From an uncultured Schumannella sp. (GTDB lineage: Bacteria > Actinomycetota > Actinomycetes > Actinomycetales > Microbacteriaceae), in contig NZ_CAJQNT010000024.1 in the NCBI RefSeq assembly GCF_905479755.1, forward strand, positions 1 through 58,690: a stretch of 58,690 bases of DNA, in the 5' to 3' direction. Shown piece by piece: positions 35,309 through 47,056 of this stretch. Every line of letters begins with the position of its first letter. Position 1 is the first letter of the stretch. Under the pieces are notes generated by a model. That model had not been told where the DNA came from, ran no database searches, and saw only the letters and a program-made list of their open reading frames with translations. The translations under genes and the position numbers were made by a program.

Positions 35309-36513
35309 TCGCGGCGGACAGCGCCGAGCCGCGGCAGCCGCGGCACGTTCGCCGACGCGCCCGCCTCCGGCGGCACCACGATCTCCTGGGCGGCGGCGAG
35401 CGGAGTTCCGTCCCCCGCGATGACCGTCAGCTCGGTGTCGACCGGCGCGGAACGCTTGACGACGGCGAGCGCGATCGGGCCCAGCTCGTGGTGGCGCGCG
35501 ACGCTCGTCACGCGGCCGACGGCCTTCTCTCCCGCGTGCACCTCGTCACCGGCGGCGGCGGCAACGCCCTCGCTGCCGTCGAGGTGCAAAAACACCAGGC
35601 GCCGCGGCGGGTGACCCAGGTTGTGCACCTTCGCGACCGTCTCCTGGCCGCGATAACAACCCTTCGCCAGGTGCACGGCCGAACGCAGCCAGTCGAGTTC
35701 GTGCGGCAGCGTCGTGGAATCGAGTTCGGTCGACGCGCGCGGGCGCCAGGCGGCGACGCGCAGGGCCTCGAGCGCGAGCGTTCCGGCCGCTGGCACGTCG
35801 CTTTCGGCCAGGTCGGCCAGTCGCTCGCGCGGCACCAGCACCTCAAGCGCGCGCCACTCGGCGCCCGGATGCTCGGCGACCGTCGCGTAGGAGTGCCCAC
35901 CCGCGGCCACCTCGGCCCAGCCGTCGCGCCAGATGAGCGGGATGCCGGCCGGCGCGGCGACGAACGCCTCGAGCGCGGCGGGGATCTCACCGAGCGCGCC
36001 GACGGTGGCAAACTCGGCCGTGCGGTCGGCGACCTCGACGCGGAGCATGAAGCGCATCCGGTCGAGGAAGGCGCGGAAGCCCTCGCCGAGCCCGGCGTCG
36101 AGCAGCAGCCAGGTGGTCTCGCCGTCGTCGAACACGCGTGCGGCGAACTCGATGCGCCCGCTCGGGTCGAGCAGGAGGGTCTCGCTGGAGCCGCCCGGCG
36201 CGAGACGGGTGAGCGCCTGCGAGGTGAGCGAGTCGAGCCAGCTCAGGCGATCATCGCCCGTGATTGACAGCACGTCGCGGTCGGAGAGGTCGACGATCGC
36301 CTCGCCGCGGGCGAGCGCGCGCTGCTCGGCGATCGGGTTGCCGTAGTGCTCCGGCGGGGAGGAGACGGCGCCGGGGCGGGTTGAGAACGGGCTCGCGTCG
36401 GGCTGAGTGGTTTCGACAAGCTCAACCGACTCAGCCGCGTCGGGCTGAGTGGTTTCGACAGGCTCAACCGGCTCAACCGACTCAGGCGTGGGCTCAACCG
36501 GCTCAGTCGACAC
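35305..36513 (-). CDS. ygfZ: YgfZ/GcvT-like folate-binding protein
   Basis: 402 residues from a GTG at 36513 that overlaps the nitrobindin stop by 11 nt, with GGAAGG upstream. Residues about 55-402 are the GcvT-like fold, with the conserved Lys-Gly-Cys-Tyr-Arg-Gly-Gln-Glu motif. YgfZ uses tetrahydrofolate to help maintain certain iron-sulfur enzymes. The first 50 residues are a repeated Glu-Pro-Val-Glu...Thr-Thr-Gln-Pro-Asp sequence, made by DNA repeats and not seen in the family. Confidence 0.9.
   Translation of the reverse strand: MSTEPVEPTPESVEPVEPVETTQPDAAESVELVETTQPDASPFSTRPGAVSSPPEHYGNPIAEQRALARGEAIVDLSDRDVLSITGDDRLSWLDSLTSQALTRLAPGGSSETLLLDPSGRIEFAARVFDDGETTWLLLDAGLGEGFRAFLDRMRFMLRVEVADRTAEFATVGALGEIPAALEAFVAAPAGIPLIWRDGWAEVAAGGHSYATVAEHPGAEWRALEVLVPRERLADLAESDVPAAGTLALEALRVAAWRPRASTELDSTTLPHELDWLRSAVHLAKGCYRGQETVAKVHNLGHPPRRLVFLHLDGSEGVAAAAGDEVHAGEKAVGRVTSVARHHELGPIALAVVKRSAPVDTELTVIAGDGTPLAAAQEIVVPPEAGASANVPRLPRLGAVRRE
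36395..36470. repeat. In-frame 34-bp tandem repeats inside ygfZ
   Basis: Copies at 36395-36428 and 36437-36470 differ at one base, with a 42-bp period, which equals 14 codons. The core, GGTTTCGACAAGCTCAACC, resembles repeats found between genes in many Microbacteriaceae (from memory). Further partial copies (GGCTCAACCG) continue to 36505. Confidence 0.7.
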
Positions 36514-37114
36514 GGGCGAGCCTTCCGGAGGCGTGGGTGCGCAGGTCGTGGCCGAGCGCCGCGATGTCCCATGCCCACAACAGGTGGTCCTCCACGAGTC
36601 CGTAGATTCGCGTCGCGGCCGAGTAGTCCTTGGCGCTCGCGGTGCGCACGACGGCATCCGTGGCGAGATCGATGCGGGGTCCGGCGACGGCCCCCAAATA
36701 CAGCTCGCTCACGCCCGCGGCGTGCAGGATCGACACCTCGATGTCGAAGGAGCCGGCGGCGTTCCGCAGCGTCTCCACCTGTTCGGCGGTCGTGAAGTCC
36801 GACTCCCCGACACCCGGGATCATGCCGGGGCCGGCGTCGGCCGCGGTCGCCGGGCGCGCCAGGCTCCAGTAGCCGAGCTCAGAGAAGTAGGGAAGCGCCT
36901 CGGAGGCTTCCGCCTCCGCATCGAGCGCCCACACCGTGCAGCTGTACTGCAGGTGGCGCCCGCCGTCATGACTGAAGGCGACGCGCTGGCCGAACTCGCC
37001 CTCATGCATCTGGTCGCCGGCCCGATAGGCGAGCACGCCCGTGCCCTCCCACACACCGATCAGCCAGGAGAGCGGGACGAGCTCTGCCGGAACCGCCGGG
37101 TCGAGCTCGAACAT
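36503..37114 (-). CDS. Nitrobindin-like heme-binding (FABP) protein
   Basis: 203 residues, a ten-strand barrel of the DUF1794/FABP type. The N-terminal Gly-Val-Trp-Glu-Gly-Thr-Gly motif and the C-terminal Leu-Trp-Ala-Trp-Asp-Ile-Ala-Ala...His segment are conserved. Actinobacterial nitrobindins bind ferric heme and isomerise peroxynitrite to nitrate; the heme His is likely in the C-terminal part. Cotranscribed with ygfZ. Confidence 0.85.
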   Translation of the reverse strand: MFELDPAVPAELVPLSWLIGVWEGTGVLAYRAGDQMHEGEFGQRVAFSHDGGRHLQYSCTVWALDAEAEASEALPYFSELGYWSLARPATAADAGPGMIPGVGESDFTTAEQVETLRNAAGSFDIEVSILHAAGVSELYLGAVAGPRIDLATDAVVRTASAKDYSAATRIYGLVEDHLLWAWDIAALGHDLRTHASGRLARVD

Positions 37115-37117
37115 GCC

Positions 37118-37225
37118 CTAGCGCTGCCCGCGGAAGAGGTTGTACACCACCACGACGGAGACGAAGCCGATCGACAGCGTCGCGAGACCGAGGAGCGCGA
37201 TGAAGAAGAGTTCGAGGGCGAGCAT
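37118..37225 (-). CDS. 35-residue membrane peptide gene
   Basis: An ATG at 37225 opens 35 codons, ending in TAG at 37118-37120, three bases before the nitrobindin ATG. Residues 4-30 form one long hydrophobic helix (MLALELFFIALLGLATL at the start), ending Tyr-Asn-Leu-Phe-Arg-Gly-Gln-Arg. TAGACT at 37232-37237 (minus strand) lies six bases before the start, the same leaderless pattern as serC and arsR, which supports expression. Function unknown; I do not recognise the family. Confidence 0.65.
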   Translation of the reverse strand: MLALELFFIALLGLATLSIGFVSVVVVYNLFRGQR

Positions 37226-37229
37226 GGCC

Positions 37230-37514
37230 TCAGTCTAGTGACGGGAGCAGCGTGACGTCGGGGTGCACCGCGATGAGCACGAGCGAGGCGATCACGAGAA
37301 TGACGAGTCCGCCGCCGAGGCTGGCGATCATCCGCGTCACGAAGCCTTCGCGACGGTGAATCGCGAGCTGAATCGCGGAGGTCATGATGACGAGCGCGCC
37401 CAGCACGACCGGGATCCAGACCAGGAACGCGTTACCCGCGAAGACCCCCACCAGGACGGCGCCGACGAGCGCCGCCACCCAGACGATGCCGATGCTCCCT
37501 CGTAGCCAGTTCAC
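37230..37514 (-). CDS. Small membrane protein
   Basis: 94 residues from GTG at 37514, with three hydrophobic segments (about 9-27, 28-48 and 61-83). TACTAT (37521-37526, minus strand) sits six bases before the GTG, so the mRNA is probably leaderless. Function unknown. It overlaps the promoter of the next small gene and is divergent from glnR. Confidence 0.7.
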   Translation of the reverse strand: MNWLRGSIGIVWVAALVGAVLVGVFAGNAFLVWIPVVLGALVIMTSAIQLAIHRREGFVTRMIASLGGGLVILVIASLVLIAVHPDVTLLPSLD

Positions 37515-37566
37515 GCGCCCATAGTATGCGTCACTACACTGTCCACAGACTCTCGGGAGGGCGTTC

Positions 37567-38250
37567 GTGGCGCAGTTGTTGATTTTGACCTCGACGGTCG
37601 ACAGCGATGTGCTCCCCGCGCTCGGACTCCTGAACCACCGCACGCGCAGCATTCCTGCCGAACCGGCCTCGCTCGTGACGGCGCCCACAGCGGATCTGAT
37701 CCTGGTGGATGCGCGACTCGATCTGGCCAGCGCCAAGTCGCTGTGCAAGATCCTCGTCACCACGGGCGTCACCGTTCCCGTCGTCCTGGTGCTGACCGAG
37801 GGCGGCCTCACCGCGGTGCAGTCCGACTGGGGTGTCGACGATGTGATCCTCGAATCCGCCGGTCCCGCCGAAGTGGATGCGCGCATCCGCCTGGCGATCG
37901 GGCGCCTCGCCGAAGACAAGACCTCCAGCAAGATCCAAACCTCCGGCGTCGTGATCGATGAGGCGAGCTACTCGGCCAAGGTGCACGGGCGTCCGCTCGA
38001 CCTCACCTACAAGGAGTTCGAGCTCTTGCGTTTCTTCGCCTCGCACCCGAGCCGGGTGTTCACGCGCGAGCAGCTGCTGAGCGAGGTGTGGGGCTACGAC
38101 TACTTCGGGGGAACCCGCACCGTCGACGTGCACGTACGTCGCCTGCGCGCCAAGCTCGGCGATCTGGAGTCGCTCATCGGAACGGTGCGCAACGTCGGCT
38201 ACCGCTTCAATGTTTATGAAGATGATGAGAGACTCACGCCGGCCGGCTGA
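37567..38250 (+). CDS. glnR: GlnR-type orphan nitrogen regulator
   Basis: 227 residues from a GTG with GGGAGG upstream. The receiver (1-115) is atypical: the acidic pair expected near residue 10 is replaced, the Asp in Leu-Val-Asp-Ala-Arg is kept and no Lys follows in the right place, so phosphorylation is unlikely, a known feature of GlnR. The winged helix (about 130-220) has Tyr-Lys-Glu-Phe-Glu-Leu-Leu and Arg-Thr-Val-Asp-Val-His-Val-Arg-Arg. Overall pattern (Leu-Gly-Leu-Leu, [10 protein letters not shown]) fits GlnR, the nitrogen master regulator of Actinobacteria. No partner kinase nearby. Confidence 0.85.
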   Translation: MAQLLILTSTVDSDVLPALGLLNHRTRSIPAEPASLVTAPTADLILVDARLDLASAKSLCKILVTTGVTVPVVLVLTEGGLTAVQSDWGVDDVILESAGPAEVDARIRLAIGRLAEDKTSSKIQTSGVVIDEASYSAKVHGRPLDLTYKEFELLRFFASHPSRVFTREQLLSEVWGYDYFGGTRTVDVHVRRLRAKLGDLESLIGTVRNVGYRFNVYEDDERLTPAG

Positions 38251-38291
38251 GGTTTTACCTGTCGTTCATTGAGCGGTGCCAGGATGGTGAA

Positions 38292-40462
<2,171 letters not shown>

Positions 40463-40466
<4 letters not shown>

Positions 40467-41407
40467 CGGCCGCCAACACCGTACTGGCGGCCGGCGCGGT
40501 CGTGTGGCACGAGCTGCCCGACGGCCGCATCGAGATCCTCGTCGTCTACCGCACGCAGCACAAAGACCTGTCGCTGCCGAAGGGCAAGGTCGATCCCGGC
40601 GAGTCGCTGCCGCAGACGGCGGCCCGGGAAGTCGAGGAGGAGACCGGGCTCTCCCTCGCGCTCGGGGTGCCGCTCGGCACGGTCGACTACACCCTGCCCA
40701 ACGGCCGCCCCAAGCGCGTCTACTACTGGGCCGCGGAGGCGGACCGCGACGCGATCGCCAACTCCACGTTCCGCTCGAATGACGAGATCGAGGAGCTGCG
40801 CTGGGTCGACCTCGCGAAGGCGCGCAAGATCCTGAGCTACGAACACGACGTCGATGTCGTCGACCGGTTCGCCGGCCTCGTGGCCACCTCCAGCGCCCGC
40901 ACCTTCGCCATCATCGCGGTGCGACACGGCAAGGCGGTCGCCCCCCACGACTGGCGCGGCCCGGATGCGACGAGGCCGCTCATGCCCCGCGGCCACGAAC
41001 AGGCCCGCCGCACCGCCGCCGGCGTCGCGGCCTTCCGCCCGCGCAAACTGATCTCCTCCACCGCGGCGCGCTGCCTCACCACGATCGCACCGGTCGCGGC
41101 CTCGACCGGGCTGGCCGTCAAGCTGTCGGAGCAGATCAGCCAGGACGCGTTCCAGCCCTCCGGGAAGGCCGTGAACGCGGTCGTGCGCAAGCGCCTGAAG
41201 CGACGCCAGACCGTCGTGCTGTGCAGTCACGGCCCCGTGCTGCCGCAGATCATCGAGGCGGTCGCCTCCCACGGCGGGGACCGGAAACTCGACCAGTTGC
41301 CGCGCGCGAAAGCGCTCGGGACGGGCGAGTTCGCGGTGCTGCACGTCGCGGCGGCACACCCGGATGCCGGAATCGTCGCCATCGAGGTGCACAGCCCCTT
41401 CGAGTGA
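40463..41407 (+). CDS. mutT1: MutT1-type Nudix hydrolase fused to a histidine phosphatase
   Basis: 314 residues. Residues 1-140 are a Nudix domain with Gly41...Arg-Glu-Val-Glu-Glu-Glu-Thr-Gly (55-62), and residues about 148-310 a histidine phosphatase with Arg-His-Gly and a second His in Cys-Ser-His-Gly-Pro-Val. M. tuberculosis MutT1 has this fusion and hydrolyses 8-oxo-dGTP and Ap4A. It shares ATGA with ppk1. Confidence 0.92.
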
Positions 41408-41418
41408 GGCGTCGGGCT

Positions 41419-41451
41419 GTTCGCGGCTCGTTCACCTTCCGTTCACCATCC
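41419..41451 (+). promoter_or_regulatory. PHO box upstream of pstS
   Basis: Three in-phase 11-nt direct repeats, GTTCGCGGCTC, GTTCACCTTCC and GTTCACCATCC, match the PHO-box architecture of actinobacterial phosphate regulators (RegX3/PhoP family). They lie 90 nt upstream of the pstS start. Confidence 0.85.
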
Positions 41452-41540
41452 CGGTCGAGTCTGGACACGAGGCGTTCCTAGCGTGACCTGCGGGTCGCAC
41501 CGACCCTCACCTGAATCCAGACATTCCCGAAGGGAACACA

Positions 41541-42626
41541 GTGAACATCACGCGCATCGGCAGCGTTGCTGCCATTGCCATCGCAAGCACCCTCGTGCTC
41601 GCGTCTTGTGCCGGAGCCAGCGAAGGCGGCGAGGGCAGCAGCGACCTCACCGGCACGCTCATCGGCGCCGGCGCCTCGTCGCAGCAGTCGGCTCAGGAGG
41701 CCTGGGTCGTCGGCTTCCAGACCGCGAACCCGGATGTCACCGTCGAGTACGACCCGATCGGTTCGGGTGGCGGCCGCGAGACGTTCATCGGCGGCGGGAG
41801 CCAGTTCGCCGGTTCCGACCGTGCGTTCAAGGCCGAGGAGATCGCCGAGGACAACTTCGCCTCCTGCGTCGCGGGCACCGGCATCCTCGAGATCCCGGCC
41901 TACATCTCGCCGATCGCCGTCATCTTCAACCTCGACGGCATCGACTCGCTGAACATGGACGGCGCCACGATCGCCGGCATCTTCGCGGGTGAGATCACCA
42001 ACTGGAGCGACGACGCCATCGCCGCGCAGAACGAGGGCGTCGAGCTGCCCGACCTCGCGATCACGGCCGTTCACCGCGCCGATGACTCGGGCACCACGGC
42101 CAACTTCACCGACTACCTCGCGGCCGTCGCCCCCGACGTGTGGACTGTGGGCGTCATCGAGACCTGGCCGACCGAGTACGGCGGAGAGGCTGCCCCGCAG
42201 ACCTCCGGCGTGATCGACGCCGTCACCAACGGCACCGGCACCATCGGCTACGCCGACGCCTCGCGCGCCGGTGACCTCGGCACCGTCGCGGTCAAGGTCG
42301 GCGACGAGTACGTTCCGTACTCGCCCGAGGCCGCTGCCGCCATCATCGACGCCTCGCCGCGCGAAGAGGGTCGTGGCGACACGGACATCGCGATCGCGAT
42401 CGACCGCTCCTCGAGCGCGCCGAACGTGTACCCGATCGTTCTGGTCAGCTACCTCATCGCGTGCAACGAGTACGCCGAGGGTGCCCCGGTCGAGCTCGTG
42501 AAGGCGTACCTCTCCTACGTGATCAGCGCTGAGGGCCAGGCCCTCGCCGCCGAGTCGGCCGGCTCGGCCCCGATCTCGGAGGCGCTCTTCACCGAGGCGC
42601 AGGCCGCGATCGACGCGATCAAGTAG
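41541..42626 (+). CDS. pstS: Phosphate ABC transporter substrate-binding lipoprotein
   Basis: 361 residues from a GTG. A signal peptide with lipobox Leu-Ala-Ser-Cys gives mature Cys23. It has the PstS fold with a phosphate-binding Gly-Ala-Gly-Ala-Ser-Ser segment, Gly-Ser-Gly-Gly-Gly-Arg and Asp-Asp-Ser-Gly-Thr-Thr. It captures phosphate outside the membrane for PstCAB. Under a PHO box. Confidence 0.97.
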   Translation: MNITRIGSVAAIAIASTLVLASCAGASEGGEGSSDLTGTLIGAGASSQQSAQEAWVVGFQTANPDVTVEYDPIGSGGGRETFIGGGSQFAGSDRAFKAEEIAEDNFASCVAGTGILEIPAYISPIAVIFNLDGIDSLNMDGATIAGIFAGEITNWSDDAIAAQNEGVELPDLAITAVHRADDSGTTANFTDYLAAVAPDVWTVGVIETWPTEYGGEAAPQTSGVIDAVTNGTGTIGYADASRAGDLGTVAVKVGDEYVPYSPEAAAAIIDASPREEGRGDTDIAIAIDRSSSAPNVYPIVLVSYLIACNEYAEGAPVELVKAYLSYVISAEGQALAAESAGSAPISEALFTEAQAAIDAIK

Positions 42627-42642
42627 CACGCAGTTCCCCAAT

Positions 42643-42678
42643 CGGCCCCGCCGCTCGTTAGATTGAACGGCGGGGCCG
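42643..42678 (+). terminator. Hairpin between pstS and pstC
   Basis: CGGCCCCGCCG (42643-42653) pairs perfectly with 42668-42678, followed by GTTTC. It probably causes partial termination, so that PstS is made in excess over PstCAB, or it stabilises the pstS mRNA. Confidence 0.7.
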
Positions 42679-42732
42679 GTTTCTTCCCCCTCGCGCTTCC
42701 CCTTACGCCCGACACGGAGCACACTCGAGATC

Positions 42733-43683
42733 ATGTCTTCCCCCGCTGCGAAGCTTCGCCCCAAGTCCGCTCAGCGGCCCGGAGACCGGGTCTTCTCCGC
42801 CAGCGCACTGACCGCCGGAAGCCTGATCCTCGCGATCCTCGCCGCGGTCGCGGGCTTCCTCATCCTCGAAGGCATCCCCGGCGTTCTCGCCGACCCGAAC
42901 GATGTGTCGATCTTCGACGACGGCGTCGACTTCGTCTCGTTCGTCATCCCCCTCATCTTCGGCACGCTGTGGGCGGCGGCGCTCGCCCTCGTCATGGCGA
43001 TGCCGGTCGCGCTCGGCATCGCGCTGTTCATCTCGCACTACGCCCCGCGCAAGCTCGCCGCCGGCCTCGGCTACACCATCGACCTGCTGGCCGCGGTGCC
43101 CTCGGTGGTCTTCGGACTCTGGGGCGCGAACGTGCTGGCCCCCATGATCCAGCCGGCTTACACCTGGCTCGCCGAGAACCTCGGCTTCATCCCGCTGTTC
43201 GCCGGCCCCGCCTCCGGAACCGGCCGCACCATCCTGACCGCCGCCATCGTGCTCGCCGTCATGGTGCTGCCGATCATCACCGCGATCAGCCGCGAGGTGT
43301 TCCTGCAGACGCCGCGCCTCTACGAGGAGGCCGCCCTGGCGCTGGGTGCCACGCGCTGGGAGGTCATCCGCACCGTCGTGCTGCCGTTCGGTCGACCGGG
43401 CGTCATCTCGGGCGCGATGCTGGGCCTCGGCCGCGCACTCGGCGAGACGATGGCCGTCGCGATGGTGCTCTCCGGCAGCGGCATCATCAACTTCGACCTG
43501 ATCAGCTCGGTCAACCCCACCACGATCGCCGCCAACGTCGCGCTGCGCTTCCCCGAGGCCTACGGCATCAACGTCAACGTCCTCATCGCGACCGGCCTGA
43601 TCCTGTTCGCGATCACGCTGGTCGTGAACTCGATCGCGCGCTACATCGTCAACCGTCGCAAAGAATTCTCGGGAGCCAACTGA
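42733..43683 (+). CDS. pstC: Phosphate ABC transporter permease PstC
   Basis: 316 residues with six membrane segments and the permease EAA loop ([10 protein letters not shown]) near 198. With PstA it forms the phosphate channel. The stop and the pstA start share one base (TGATG). Confidence 0.95.
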   Translation: MSSPAAKLRPKSAQRPGDRVFSASALTAGSLILAILAAVAGFLILEGIPGVLADPNDVSIFDDGVDFVSFVIPLIFGTLWAAALALVMAMPVALGIALFISHYAPRKLAAGLGYTIDLLAAVPSVVFGLWGANVLAPMIQPAYTWLAENLGFIPLFAGPASGTGRTILTAAIVLAVMVLPIITAISREVFLQTPRLYEEAALALGATRWEVIRTVVLPFGRPGVISGAMLGLGRALGETMAVAMVLSGSGIINFDLISSVNPTTIAANVALRFPEAYGINVNVLIATGLILFAITLVVNSIARYIVNRRKEFSGAN

Positions 43684-44762
43684 TGTCGAGCGCCACCGCC
43701 ACGTCGCCGGTCACGAACGCGTTCGCGGCGAGCCGTCTTCCCCGCTTCTCGACCCTCTGGATCCTGCTCGCGAGCCTTGCGGTCTCGGGCGTCGTGGTCG
43801 GGCTGGTCACAATGGCCGGCGACGCCGAGTTCAACGTCGGCCTCGCCGTGTTCTTCGGCGCGGTGATCTTCGCCGTCGCCAACTACGTGATCTCGCTTCT
43901 GGTCGAGGGTTCTCGCCGTGCGGCCGACCGTCTCGTCACGACCCTCGTCGTCGCCGCCTTCACGGTGGCGATGATCCCGCTCGTGTCGCTCGTCTACACC
44001 GTCGTTGTGATGGGCTCGGGCCGCATCGATTGGGACTTCTTCACGCTGTCGATGCGCAACGTGCTCGGCGAGGGCGGCGGCGCGGCCCACGCGATCGTCG
44101 GCACGCTGCTCATGACCGGACTCGCGACCGTCATCTCGGTGCCGATCGGCCTGCTCACCTCGATCTACCTCGTCGAGTACGGTCGCGGCCGCCTCGCCCA
44201 GGCGATCACCTTCTTCGTCGACGTCATGACCGGCATTCCCTCGATCGTCGCCGGCCTGTTCGCCTTCGCCCTGTTCGAGTTGATCCTCGGCCCCGGAACG
44301 CGCGTCGGCCTCTCGGGCGCGATCGCGCTCACGGTGCTGATGCTCCCCGTCGTGGTGCGCTCCAGCGAAGAGATCCTGCGCCTCGTGCCGAACGAGCTCC
44401 GGGAAGCCTCGTACGCGCTCGGCGTGCCGAAGTGGCTGACCATCCTCAAGGTGGTCATCCCGACCTCGATCGCGGGTATCTCGACCGGCGTCATGCTGTC
44501 GATCGCGCGCGTCATCGGCGAGACGGCCCCGCTACTCATCGCGGCCGGCTTCTCGAACAACTTCAACTACGACCTGACCGAGGGCCGCATGCAGAGCCTG
44601 CCGGTCTACGTGTACTACTCGTACATCAGCCAGGGCACCGACTTCGCGCCGTACATCGAGCGCGCCTGGGCCGGTGCGTTGACCCTCATCGCCATCGTCA
44701 TGATCCTGAACCTGATCGCGCGCCTCGTCGCACGAATCTTCGCCCCCAAGCTCGGTCGCTGA
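43683..44762 (+). CDS. pstA: Phosphate ABC transporter permease PstA
   Basis: 359 residues. Longer than the usual 280-300 because residues 1-80 add two extra hydrophobic segments before the PstA core of six segments; the EAA loop is [10 protein letters not shown]. Translationally coupled to pstC. Confidence 0.94.
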   Translation: MSSATATSPVTNAFAASRLPRFSTLWILLASLAVSGVVVGLVTMAGDAEFNVGLAVFFGAVIFAVANYVISLLVEGSRRAADRLVTTLVVAAFTVAMIPLVSLVYTVVVMGSGRIDWDFFTLSMRNVLGEGGGAAHAIVGTLLMTGLATVISVPIGLLTSIYLVEYGRGRLAQAITFFVDVMTGIPSIVAGLFAFALFELILGPGTRVGLSGAIALTVLMLPVVVRSSEEILRLVPNELREASYALGVPKWLTILKVVIPTSIAGISTGVMLSIARVIGETAPLLIAAGFSNNFNYDLTEGRMQSLPVYVYYSYISQGTDFAPYIERAWAGALTLIAIVMILNLIARLVARIFAPKLGR

Positions 44763-44785
44763 GCGAGAAAAGGAAGACTCCCACT

Positions 44786-45565
44786 GTGTCCAAGCGAATC
44801 GAAGTCAACGACCTCAACGTCTACTACGGCAAGTTCCGCGCCGTCGAGGGCGTGACGCTCACCATCGAGCCCCGCTCCGTTACTGCGTTCATCGGCCCGT
44901 CCGGCTGCGGCAAGTCCACCTTCATCCGCACGCTCAACCGCATGCACGAGGTGATCCCGGGCGCCTACGTCGAGGGCGAGGTGCTCATCGACGGCAACAA
45001 CCTCTACGACGCGAGCGTCGACCCGGTGAACGTGCGCCGCCAGGTGGGCATGGTGTTCCAGCGCCCCAACCCGTTCCCGACGATGTCGATCCGCGACAAC
45101 GTGCTCGCGGGCGTCAAGCTCAACAACCGCCGCATCAGCAAGAGCGAGGCGGACGAGCTGGTCGAGTCCTCGCTGCAGGGTGCCAACCTCTGGAACGAGG
45201 TCAAGGACCGCTTGGAGAAGCCCGGATCGGGCCTGTCGGGCGGTCAGCAGCAGCGCCTCTGCATCGCGCGCGCTATCGCGGTCAAGCCGGAAGTCATCCT
45301 GATGGACGAGCCCTGCTCGGCCCTCGACCCGATCTCGACCCTCGCGATCGAGGACCTCATCGAGGAGCTCAAGTCGGAGTACACGATCGTGATCGTGACC
45401 CACAACATGCAGCAGGCCTCGCGCGTGAGCGACAAGACGGCGTTCTTCAACATCGCGGGCACCGGCAAGCCGGGCAAGCTCATCGAGTACGACGACACCA
45501 CGACGATCTTCTCGAAGCCCAGCGTGCAGGCGACAGAAGACTACGTCTCGGGCAAGTTCGGGTAG
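44786..45565 (+). CDS. pstB: Phosphate ABC transporter ATPase PstB
   Basis: 259 residues from a GTG start. Walker A Gly-Pro-Ser-Gly-Cys-Gly-Lys-Ser-Thr (about 35-43), Q-loop Gln-Arg-Pro-Asn-Pro-Phe, signature Leu-Ser-Gly-Gly-Gln-Gln-Gln and Walker B Met-Asp-Glu-Pro-Cys-Ser-Ala-Leu-Asp are intact; these are PstB-specific variants. It energises phosphate import. Confidence 0.97.
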   Translation: MSKRIEVNDLNVYYGKFRAVEGVTLTIEPRSVTAFIGPSGCGKSTFIRTLNRMHEVIPGAYVEGEVLIDGNNLYDASVDPVNVRRQVGMVFQRPNPFPTMSIRDNVLAGVKLNNRRISKSEADELVESSLQGANLWNEVKDRLEKPGSGLSGGQQQRLCIARAIAVKPEVILMDEPCSALDPISTLAIEDLIEELKSEYTIVIVTHNMQQASRVSDKTAFFNIAGTGKPGKLIEYDDTTTIFSKPSVQATEDYVSGKFG

Positions 45566-45583
45566 CGAGCACCAGACCAGCGC

Positions 45584-45615
45584 AGAAGGGCCGAGGCGAT
45601 CGCCTCGGCCCTTCT
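45584..45615. terminator. Perfect palindromic terminator between pstB and rskA
   Basis: A perfect 32-bp palindrome whose left half starts AGAAGGGCCGAGGCGA. It can end pstB transcripts on one strand and rskA transcripts on the other. Confidence 0.85.
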
Positions 45616-45631
45616 CGCGTGGTGTGGCGGT

Positions 45632-46429
45632 CTAGGCACCCAGCACGACGATCGGATCCGTCGAGGGCGTCTCCGAGCCGCCCGCGGGCTCGATGGTGAC
45701 GCCGACGGCATCGCCGGCATGCATCACGCCCTCGAGAACCACGGTGACCGTGTCGCCCTCCATCGTGAACGTGCCGGCCGGGATCGCCTGCCCGTCGCGC
45801 AGGTACCAGAGCTCGTAGGTCTGGTCGCTCGGCAGCTCGCCCATGCCCTCGGCGATGAGCGCCGAACGCCCCAGCTCCCCCGACCAGACGAGCGTCGCGT
45901 GCCCGCCGCCGTCGAGCGGCACGCTCGCGCGCTGGAAGTCGCTCGCGGCGGTGATCTCAGCGATCTGCTGCGCCTCGAGATCGACGGCGCCCCGGTCAAC
46001 CAGGAGCCCGCCCGAGAACGCCAGCACGATCGCCGCGGCGGCCGCGGCCAGCGCGACGGCGGGGTGGCGGAACCAGCGCGCCTGGGCGCGCTCCGTGGGA
46101 GCAAGAACCTCACCCGCGGCGGCGGGCGCCGCGTCGGTCGTGTCCGCGGCCGAAACCTGCGCCGTCTCGGCGGGGAGTTGCGGCATCCCGGCGATCGACG
46201 CCAAGATGTTGGCCCGCAACGCGGGACTCGGGGCCTCCGGGGCAACCGCAAGACCGAGTTCGACCGCCGTGTCGCTGAGGCTGACGACCTCGGCGCGCAG
46301 GTCGTCGGACTCGCGCAGGCGCGTCTCGAACGATGCCCGCTCCTCGGGCCCGAGCGCATCGAGCACGTAGGCGCCGCTCATGTCGTTCTCGTCGTCCGGG
46401 CGCTCAGGCGTGGAGTTGGTCGTGGTCAC
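45632..46429 (-). CDS. rskA: Anti-sigma-K factor
   Basis: 265 residues from a GTG overlapping the sigK stop. The cytoplasmic part (1-117) begins with the anti-sigma helix segment (Ala-Tyr-Val-Leu-Asp-Ala-Leu-Gly-Pro-Glu-Glu), then one membrane segment (about 120-142) and an extracellular RskA domain (150-265). It holds SigK inactive until cut by regulated proteolysis in relatives. Confidence 0.92.
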   Translation of the reverse strand: MTTTNSTPERPDDENDMSGAYVLDALGPEERASFETRLRESDDLRAEVVSLSDTAVELGLAVAPEAPSPALRANILASIAGMPQLPAETAQVSAADTTDAAPAAAGEVLAPTERAQARWFRHPAVALAAAAAAIVLAFSGGLLVDRGAVDLEAQQIAEITAASDFQRASVPLDGGGHATLVWSGELGRSALIAEGMGELPSDQTYELWYLRDGQAIPAGTFTMEGDTVTVVLEGVMHAGDAVGVTIEPAGGSETPSTDPIVVLGA

Positions 46430-47022
46430 GATGCCACCCCCAATACATCTCTCAAACGGATCATGCCGTCCCGAAGACGGGTCTTCACGGTTCCGACCGG
46501 AACCTTGAGCAGGGACGCCACCTCGCTGTGGGTGAGCCCCCGGAAGTAGGCGAGCGAAACGGCTTGGCGCTGCAGTTCGGTCAGTCGTTCCATCGCCTTC
46601 TCCACCCTTTCGCTCTCCAGTCTGATTTCCACGTTCTCGGCCACCGAGTCAAAGCCCGGGGCAAAGTCCCGGATTCCCACCTTGGTGTCGCGGTCGCGGC
46701 TCGATTGCGAGGCGCGCACACGGTCGACCGCCCGTCGGTGGGCCATCGTCAGCATCCAACTGACGGCGCTCCCGCGGCCCGGTTCGTACCTGGTGGCGCT
46801 CTGCCACACCTCGAGGAAGATCTCTTGCGTCACTTCCTCCGACTGCGCGTGATCGCGCAGCAGACGTTTCACCAGACCGAAAACGCGCGGAGCGGTTTGG
46901 TCGTAGAGTTCGGCGAAGGCGGCCTGGTCGCCCCCCGCGCATTTCGCAAGAAGCGCCTCGGGCGTGACGTCGGCACGGCTCTCGGAGCGCAGGTCGACAT
47001 CCTCGGACACGAGTTTTAGCAT
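46426..47022 (-). CDS. sigK: ECF sigma factor SigK
   Basis: 198 residues: sigma-2 (about 28-100, with Tyr-Asp-Gln-Thr-Ala-Pro-Arg-Val-Phe-Gly and Glu-Glu-Val-Thr-Gln-Glu-Ile-Phe) and sigma-4 (about 140-193) with a helix-turn-helix. In M. tuberculosis SigK drives mpt70, mpt83, dipZ and itself. The 27-bp motif upstream matches that of the fasciclin gene in this window. Confidence 0.93.
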   Translation of the reverse strand: MLKLVSEDVDLRSESRADVTPEALLAKCAGGDQAAFAELYDQTAPRVFGLVKRLLRDHAQSEEVTQEIFLEVWQSATRYEPGRGSAVSWMLTMAHRRAVDRVRASQSSRDRDTKVGIRDFAPGFDSVAENVEIRLESERVEKAMERLTELQRQAVSLAYFRGLTHSEVASLLKVPVGTVKTRLRDGMIRLRDVLGVAS

Positions 47023-47056
47023 TCCACACCGTTCCTCGATGTTCTCTAGAAAGTCA

